A stretch of DNA of 64,000 nt from Corylus avellana (lineage: Eukaryota > Streptophyta > Magnoliopsida > Fagales > Betulaceae), in the NCBI RefSeq assembly GCF_901000735.1, contig NC_081544.1, forward strand, positions 20,535,410-20,599,409. The letters are read 5' to 3'. Positions 57,156 through 64,000 of this stretch are shown here, piece after piece (positions within the stretch are counted from its first letter, which is position 1; each line of letters starts with the position of its first letter). The notes below the pieces were generated by a model that searched no databases, was not told where the DNA came from, and worked only from the letters and a program-made list of their open reading frames with translations. The translations under genes and the position numbers were made by a program.

Positions 57156-59330
57156 TAGACAAGATGCTGGTCCTCTTTACCCCTAATAAATATAGAAAAG
57201 TAGTAGCAGAATTGTACACTTCTCAGGACAGAGAAGCATGCGTGTTTACAGGAAGCAACCTTTTATTGAAATTTACACCGCCACCCCCCAAAAAACAAGA
57301 ATAATAATAATAATAAAAAAAACACAAAGACAGGCGAGTATGAGACCCATCACCCCAAGCAACTGTTGACGACTGGTAGTTATAAAGGAGGCGTTGAATC
57401 TTTTCAAAAAGCAGCTCGATCTTCTTCCATTATCACTTTTCTTTTGTCATTAACCAGACAAATTCAACCATGAATGCATTGCAAAGACTAATCAAATTAA
57501 AGCGTCATGCTGTTAGCACTTTCATCACCACGATTGAGATATTTACCGACTGGTTTTGAGAGAAAATTTCTGTCATGGGGATGTTCCAGCCGACCACACA
57601 TGAAAAAGGATGTGCATGCACAGTACACGACTCTAATTTCTTCGATGGAATCATTAAAACGACCAACGACATTTCCTCTGCTCTTCAAGGATAATGTTAG
57701 AAGATCAATTAATGGTTGACGGTTATTACCATATCAGTCAAATTATATGAGAGCTATAAAATGAGACTTAAGCATTTAGAACTACTAGATCAAATTTCAT
57801 TTTTTAAAACATAATAAATTACTACAATCCCACTCGGGCCACTCCCATACAACTAGAGACTGATGTCGTTTTTGCAGTTCGATTTTTTATGTCTTTCCTT
57901 TGTATTTTCTCAGTTATGTTTGTATTTTGCTGCTTTTGTTTTGTATGGGTTGTTATCTCACAATTGAGACTATTGTAACCGATTTAGTGTTGATGTCTCT
58001 CTTTTTCACAATCCCTTATTTGGACTCTAACAATGCTTATATCACTTCAATCTCTTTCAGGTGGTTGTTCTCCTTAAGTGAGGGTTCAGATAAATTTGTC
58101 TTACTTTGTTCCCATTTTACTTTTGTTACCGCTATATGCAGCCCTATTGAGAGGACCGGGACACTTGTTTGTCCTATTTACTACCGTTTGTTTGTTACTT
58201 CGCACTATTATTTTCGTTTTGAATATATTGTTGGGGAGCCTATCATTTTTTTGGTTTTCTGTTGTTTAGGGTTTCTCACTCTCTTTTTTTTTTTTTTTTT
58301 CGGATCAAGAGTGATAAAAATCCTTCTTTGTAACTATTTTCCCATTTTTAATTTTTTTTTTCTTTTAAAAGTACCCATAAACTCTTAGATTTTTTATTTT
58401 TATTTTTATTTACACAGTCATATCAGTCCAACTGTATAGGGGAATGAAACGAAAGTTGAGTATGTATAGCATTACTATATCTCTAAAAGCTAAACCATAC
58501 TTCTTATGTGTGGAATGTTCGAACTCAAAATCTTAACTCTAATACCGTATTATATTACCACTTATTTAAAAATTTTAAAATAGTTAATTAATAATTTAAC
58601 AAAGCTGACTTGACGCAACATCTTCACGCCTAGTAAGTCAATAAATATGCTAGATGCCCAAAAGTTTTTATATATAATTATCAGAAATTGACCTAAGGTT
58701 TTAAAAGCATTAGGAATGTACAAATTACAAATAAATAAATAAAAAAGTGGGGATGTCACTAGGGTTTTTTGTTTAGGGCTTAGGGAAATTCACATGTGGG
58801 GACCTTGCTAATACCATCCAAAGCCAAAGGTAATTAAACAAAAAAATATTATCCTTCACATGGGGGATGAGTCATGAATGATGACGATGATGATGAAATT
58901 GTTGAGGGGGGCGGCTTTCTTATCCCCCCTGCTGACTCGTTGTGTGTACGGATGATGCAACTTTTGTAACAGTGGGGATGCATCTACGACCCTTAATCAG
59001 GAAAATCACACGCAGATTGTTATTATTATTAGGCACATTGGAAAAACCATGTCCATCTCCCACTAAACGCCAAGAAGATGGAAGCATAATAAACAAGGGA
59101 GAAAAAATCAAGAAGAAAAAAAAGAAAAGAAAAGAAAAGAAAGAAAGCCCAATCTTTCGGCTTGCAGATGTTGTCTTCCCACCAAACCAACGCCAAAAAT
59201 AATGCTACCAAACCCTCCTGACCTGTAAATGTGCAGTGCCGGGGACATGCCATCTCACGCCCCTTATGTGTCTACTCTCCGGGTGGGGCATTCGGGTTTT
59301 GCCTTTTGGACCTCGAATAAGAACGTCATG
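57156..59330. other. Gene-poor stretch
   Basis: A moderately GC-rich minus-strand frame (57497-57688) has acceptable codon texture but no recognised motif. The 162-codon plus frame at 57900-58388 is T-rich and hydrophobic and is not supported as a gene. Confidence 0.45.
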
Positions 59331-59334
59331 CTAA

Positions 59335-59452
59335 TGTGTCTTACTAAGAATAATGTAGCTATTAAAATCACATTTTGATTAAAATTTAATAATGATCAAT
59401 CACAAGCTCAATGATGATTTTAATAGCCACATCATTCTTAATAAAACACAAG
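59335..59452. mobile_element. Small inverted-repeat MITE
   Basis: GTGTCTTACTAAGAATAATG and GCTATTAAAATCA on the left are mirrored by TGATTTTAATAGC and CACATCATTCTTAATAAAAC on the right, arms of about 35 bp around a 45-bp AT-rich loop. Confidence 0.65.
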
Positions 59453-60554
59453 TATACCATCTAAAATTACTCTGAAAAGTACTATTAAATTTAATGAAAA
59501 TTTTATTACAATTATCTTATAAAATAATTGGATAACCTTTATGAAGGGCGACACATCGGCTAAATAATAATAAGCAAATTTTCTTGCTTTCGTAAATATA
59601 TATATATTTTTAATTCTTGTCATAAAAGCCAAAAAAAAAAAAAATTTATTTTTCTATCTCTCATGTATCATCATGTCCTGCTCGTACTCCCAAAACATCA
59701 CAGTAGCAGAAATTATTGGAGTGCAGCAAATAGCAATTGCACTTTGCAAACAATATGGGATGGTGGGTGGTGGTGACCATCTACTCTTCACCACCTAATT
59801 CTCTTGCCTCTGTCCCTCCTTTCTTCCACAACTTTCATCCCAAATTAGGCATGGGTCGATGCTAATTAAAAATGTCACTTTTCAAAGGAATCTAAATATT
59901 TTTTCTCTAATCAAATATATTTAATCCGTACGTCCAGGTAAAATATAAAATTATGATTCTGCTTTTTCTTTTGTTATTTTGTTCTCTTTTCAAACAGTGA
60001 ATCAGGGCTTTGTCCAACAAACAAAATAATTTAATTATAAATAATAAATCTTAAAAAAAAAAAAGAAAAAAAAAAGGCTTAAATGATACTAAATAAAAGA
60101 ATAAGTAGACAAGTAAAATGAGAAATAAATAAAGTTCTCTTATTCGAAACACCCTCTAATTTTCATTTTTTTTTTTTTTAGGAGAATCTTTCATATTCAT
60201 TAATTGAAAAAATATCACAAGTATAAAACTCTTGCATATAAATCTCTAATAAATCATAGTTAAAGTTATAAGGTTACATCGTCATAGAGACAAAACATAA
60301 AAATCTTACAATTAGATCATATCTATGACTTTAACATCAACTAACTCATGTCCAACCTTCAGTTATAGAACAGATTTGCTGTAGGAAGACTTTATTTAAT
60401 ACATAGGTAGCCCATATTCTCAATTTTATTTTCGCGGCTGTGGGAGCAAAACCCTCACACTGAAATTAATCATCATCGACCCAAAAGTCATGACAAAAAC
60501 ATTCACCTCAAAGGTCGCTCATGAAAATAAATCTAAGGAGGAGTTAAACCTTTA
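59453..60554. other. Gene-free stretch
   Basis: AT-rich with poly-A/T runs; nothing recognised. Confidence 0.5.
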
Positions 60555-60965
60555 TTAAAAATAAATAAATAAATAAAAAACCAACAAACAACTATAACAA
60601 CCAGGACGAGGGAGACGAAACGTATTAGCCGGCGCATGGTGGACAAGATGGAGCCATTTTGCACCGATGGACAGCTGAGGAGCCAGGGAGCACGGTGGAC
60701 CGATGCTTGGCTGAGTGAAACCGATTGAGGAGACTATATCTAAATTTGAAAAACTATATGTAAAGCCCAACTGATTCTAGAGAGACAAAGAGTGGCACAA
60801 CACCATGGAGGGCGGACGGAGGCAGCGCAACATAAACAAAGAGATGGCCAGAGTAATTGGACTGGTCGGAAAAACAAAAAAATGAAAAAATAAAGGAAAA
60901 AACAAGAAGGGGAGGGGGAGGAAAGAAGATGGGAGTAGGGAGGAGGAAAAGGAGGGGGAGCAACC
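60555..60965 (-). mobile_element. Possible LINE-like element (C/T-rich leader, A-rich tail)
   Basis: The minus strand begins with a pyrimidine-rich leader (about 60960-60890), passes through GC-rich non-coding sequence and ends near an AAT-rich tract at 60555-60580. The layout parallels the element at 30214-31337. No target duplication was confirmed. Confidence 0.3.
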
Positions 60966-61639
60966 TGTGATTTTTAATCTCTAGTTTTTCCCTCTCCTTT
61001 GATTTTCAACTAATTATAGTACTATGTAAGATTTTTATTTTTTTATTTTTTTTTATGAATAGTACTACGTAAGATTGATATATATAAGGGACTTAAAAGA
61101 GTTCTAATCGTAATATTTACATATCCTTTTGAGTATAATGTAAATGTGACTAGTATATCTCTACTATGTGAGATTTAGTTATATAAGTAATTTGGTGAAG
61201 CTCTATTTGTAATTTTTATCAGTTCTTTTAGAGTGATAATACAAATGCAATTACGTTTTCTTAAATTGTGACAATTTGTTTCAAAGTCAAGGTTAATAAT
61301 ATTATGTGATGGTAGTGCATTTCAATGAGATTTGAACCTAACGAGGATGTAAAAGACTTAAGCGCATAAAATTGTGACACCTTAAGACTTGATAAGAATA
61401 TCCTAAGATTTGGGTGAGAGAAACTGTAAATTTTCAAAAAGTTAAGGCTTATATTAAGTGTGAATTATGAATATGTTACATGAGTGTTATGAGTGTTAAG
61501 TCTCACATTAATTTGTTTTTACTAAAAAATATTTGGCTACATAAATGACTTTATAGAACTCCAATGATTACTTCAATTAATTATTTTGAGATAATAGAAC
61601 AAATCTAGTTAACATTCTTTTTTTGAGTCGTGACACTCC

Positions 61640-62260
61640 ATCTTACATAGGATTATTAATTTTTGACATGATATATAAACTTGATATGAATTCAATATGA
61701 AATTAGCAGGTTATGGTTAAGATTTTTAACATATTTAATTAAATATGTTGAGTTATGGTTGACTTATATAGTTTTATATCAATACCTTGACATAACCCGA
61801 ACCCAACTAGCAACATAAGGGTTACCAACTCTTGACACGACCTACGAACCTGATACAAATCTAACACGAAATTAAGGTTAAAGTTCAAGAATTTGACATG
61901 TTTACTTAAATGAATCGCATTATGGCTTACCTATATACTATGGGTCCGTTTGGCAAAGCATTTTTGCCATAGATACCGTAGCTGATGTGGTATAAAATTT
62001 TGAATTTTTTGTATTGAAAAGTGAAAAAATTTTGTTTGTAGTGATTTTTTTTTATTTGAATAATAATAAAAAAGTGAATGATGTGATATAAAAAATGAAA
62101 AAGTAAAAATGTTTTGATGTTAATTTTTTGGGGGGAAAGTTGCGTGAACAATAAAAAAGGGCAAACAAGTTTTGCCAAATGGACCGTATGATCTTATACC
62201 AATGCATTGATATAACCTTAATTTAATATGCAAACACGAATTGTCACCTCTATTCTTACC
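61640..62260. repeat. Element with two homologous halves, interrupted by a MITE
   Basis: Two related halves (TTATGGTTGACTTATATAG... near 61752 and TTATGGCTTACCTATATA... near 61920, each followed by ATAACC-rich sequence) end in GAATTGTCACCTCTATTC, similar to the GGTGTCA ends of hAT-like repeats. The second half is interrupted by the MITE at 61948-62189. Confidence 0.5.
61948..62189. mobile_element. MITE with GGTCCGTTTGGCAAA terminal inverted repeats
   Basis: GGTCCGTTTGGCAAA on the left and TTTGCCAAATGGACC on the right are 15-bp inverted repeats with one mismatch; flanking TATG words may be the target duplication. The interior matches the copy at 36838-37085. Confidence 0.82.
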
Positions 62261-62264
62261 CTTT

Positions 62265-62954
62265 ATTTGCTCAATGTCTAGGGAAAAGGGAGGGTTACCT
62301 CATTTTCAAATTAAATTGGAATTTTTCTAGTTTTAATAGCGTTGTTTTTTTTTTTTTTTTTGTTAAAAAAAAGGTTATCATGCAGTAATTTGACGTATAA
62401 AATTGCATTTGTACGTGGTATCACTCCCCTAAAAAGCATGATGAAAATATGGATTGAACAAGCAATTTATTATATTGCTAAAACTCAATAAAATTAGTTT
62501 AAAAAAAATTAGAAAATAAGGAAACAATTTATTATGTGGATAAAAGTTGAAACACACAGAAAAGTAATAGAGAAGTCTGAGAAGATATTTCGCGTTTGGT
62601 TTATCCGTATTCAATCAGACGAAATCTAGGACTAAAAAAAGTAGAAACTCCCGAAGATAATAATGTTAAAGACACGACTTGTACACAATTCGGGCAGTAA
62701 TCAAACCCGGTAAACCTGACCCACCAGAAAGACCACGTTTCTAGATGTCGTCAACTGAGCGTGCATTTCACGCACCTCAGCCAAGCGCGTTAGACGAGGA
62801 CAATGACCGAATACCCCCCCCCTTCCAATGCAATTCGAATTCCAATTCGCCTTCAAAATCCATGTAATAGCGCTGACGAAAGCAGCCAATACTTTTTCTT
62901 CTGTACGCTCGCTCATACATACATATTGAATACATACACATTGAGTACATGCAT

Positions 62955-62988
<34 letters not shown>

Positions 62989-63190
62989 TGAAGATAGCGT
63001 ATCAGACAAGAAAAACATTAAAGAAAAAGAGAAAAAAGAGATATAAAATTCATTAACGAGGCCATTAAACCCTAATCAAGCATCACGCTGACCAATCAGC
63101 AGGAGGAGTGCGAGACACAGTAATTAATGAGTAATAAATTATGAGATTAGGAAAATAATAAGAGAGAAAAGCAAGTGCTTTTTCAAAAAT
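62265..63190. other. Gene-free stretch with (GA)n
   Basis: Contains a GA microsatellite at 62959-62986. The 105-codon minus frame at 62701-63018 partly translates that repeat and has no recognised domain. Confidence 0.5.
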
Positions 63191-63199
63191 CAGTACAAG

Positions 63200-64000
63200 T
63201 GTGGAGATTTTAATAATAAGGTGGAGGAGAGGGAAAGGAAGAGAAAGAGAAAGGAAAGAGAAGGAAGCAAAAAGTGTGGTATTGGGTGGTTACAAGGAGA
63301 AGCAAGAAGCGTTGTTGTTGAGTTGTTGTTAATGATGTTCATCGAGATGCGAGCCGTCTCCTCCGCTGCAAAGGGAAAGGGGGAGGGAACCTTCTCCGTA
63401 CTCCTCCTTTTTCTTCTTTTGATTCTCATTCTTTTCCGCATTTAATCTTCTTCTTCTTCTTCTTCTTCTTCTTCTTCCTCTTGACTTCTTGATTTGTGCG
63501 ATTGGTTGTCGTTTTGGATGGTTTTCGGGTATTCTTGGAGTGTGCCACTGTTGTGATGCTCGAATCGGTTGCCGGATGCATTCTTGACGACTCCGGAATC
63601 GGTTAGCTACTGAGGATTAATATTATCTAGGGTTTTGCTTCTTGTTGTGGAGTTCTGTGTTGAAATCAAAAAAAAGTGGAATTCTTCTTCTTTGTTGCTG
63701 TAAATATTGTATGAGATTTGTGCAATCAATCTTAGGGCTTTTTTGGTGGTAGTTGTTGTGGATTTCCTCCTCCGATATATTTTGTGATTCTTGGAGGATC
63801 AAAGGGAAAACAATAATCAGACTCAGTGTGTGAGGGCGTAAAAGAGTTTTGCAAACACATCCGAATCACCCACCGTTTTTATTGTGGGGCTTATCGATTT
63901 TTCACTTGTATTGATTTTCTTTTTTTGAATTGTTTTACAGCCGGGTAATTCGGGTCTGAGGTTAAGAGTTATTTTGTTTCATCTAATTTTGTGAAGAAAA
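63200..64000 (+). promoter_or_regulatory. Probable 5' leader of a plus-strand gene beyond the right edge
   Basis: Purine-rich then (CTT)n sequence (63448-63480), a GC-balanced tract, a GTTAGC donor-like site at 63601 and a TTTTACAG acceptor-like site at 63942 look like the first exon(s) and leader intron of a plant mRNA. A short upstream frame starts at 63556 (MLESVAGCILDDSGIG) and stops at once. No main coding start is visible, so the gene cannot be named. Confidence 0.4.

Noticed and set aside
57900..58388. 162-codon hydrophobic plus frame
   Set aside because: T-rich composition, poly-T runs and no motif; hydrophobicity follows from base composition.

Overview
This window is nuclear DNA from a flowering plant, most likely a eudicot. 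It is AT-rich, its genes have GT-AG introns and plastid-type leader peptides, and most of the sequence is nested transposable elements. Only three host genes are confident: (1) the 5' end of a thylakoid-lumen-type protein on the minus strand (1-1760, continuing off the left edge); (2) a small IDA-like secreted peptide on the minus strand (42430-42678); and (3) a complete ten-exon quinolinate phosphoribosyltransferase gene of NAD biosynthesis on the plus strand (46876-52790). A truncated DUF662/RAB6-interacting-golgin-type gene keeps only its first two exons (28326-28529). The right edge (about 63200-64000) looks like the 5' leader of a plus-strand gene whose coding part lies outside the window.

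From 3.15 to 27.3 kb the window is a transposon nest whose layers can be ordered from target-site duplications. The outer layer is a minus-strand Ty3/gypsy chromovirus: 3' LTR 3152-6727, integrase and chromodomain 6777-8405, RNase H resuming at 13649-13943, gag start 26906-27016, primer-binding site 27194-27210, and a stump of 5' LTR to 27312. Its 3' LTR holds a Cassandra TRIM (4425-5031) whose LTRs carry 5S rRNA-like sequence. Its RNase H region is split by a TTF-type hAT transposon (8406-13640) with a perfect 8-bp duplication, and that hAT is itself split by a solo LTR (10123-11618) with a perfect 5-bp duplication. Between RNase H and gag lies another LTR fragment, a broken GRF zinc-finger gene, and a large non-autonomous LTR element (15392-24280) with 2.06-kb LTRs and a 5-bp duplication.

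The most unusual object is that large non-autonomous element. It has no recognisable sense gag-pol. It carries an antisense open frame (19814-20623) with a DLNxxP (EAR-type) motif, a Pro/Val-rich linker and a coiled coil. Upstream of this frame, on the same antisense strand, are two short sequences that match, as I remember them, the miR156 target site of SPL genes and the tasiARF target site of ARF genes. The element also encloses two 100-N gaps around a 1.75-kb contig that is a near copy of 29361-31125. That contig is probably a scaffolding error.

From 28 to 64 kb the sequence is gene-poor, with microsatellites, SINEs with target-site duplications, LINE remnants (one inside QPT intron 5), a 1-kb foldback element just upstream of QPT, several MITEs, and a hAT-like element with GCGGTTA subterminal repeats (54567-55784). 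All calls were made by reading the sequence; no database search was run.
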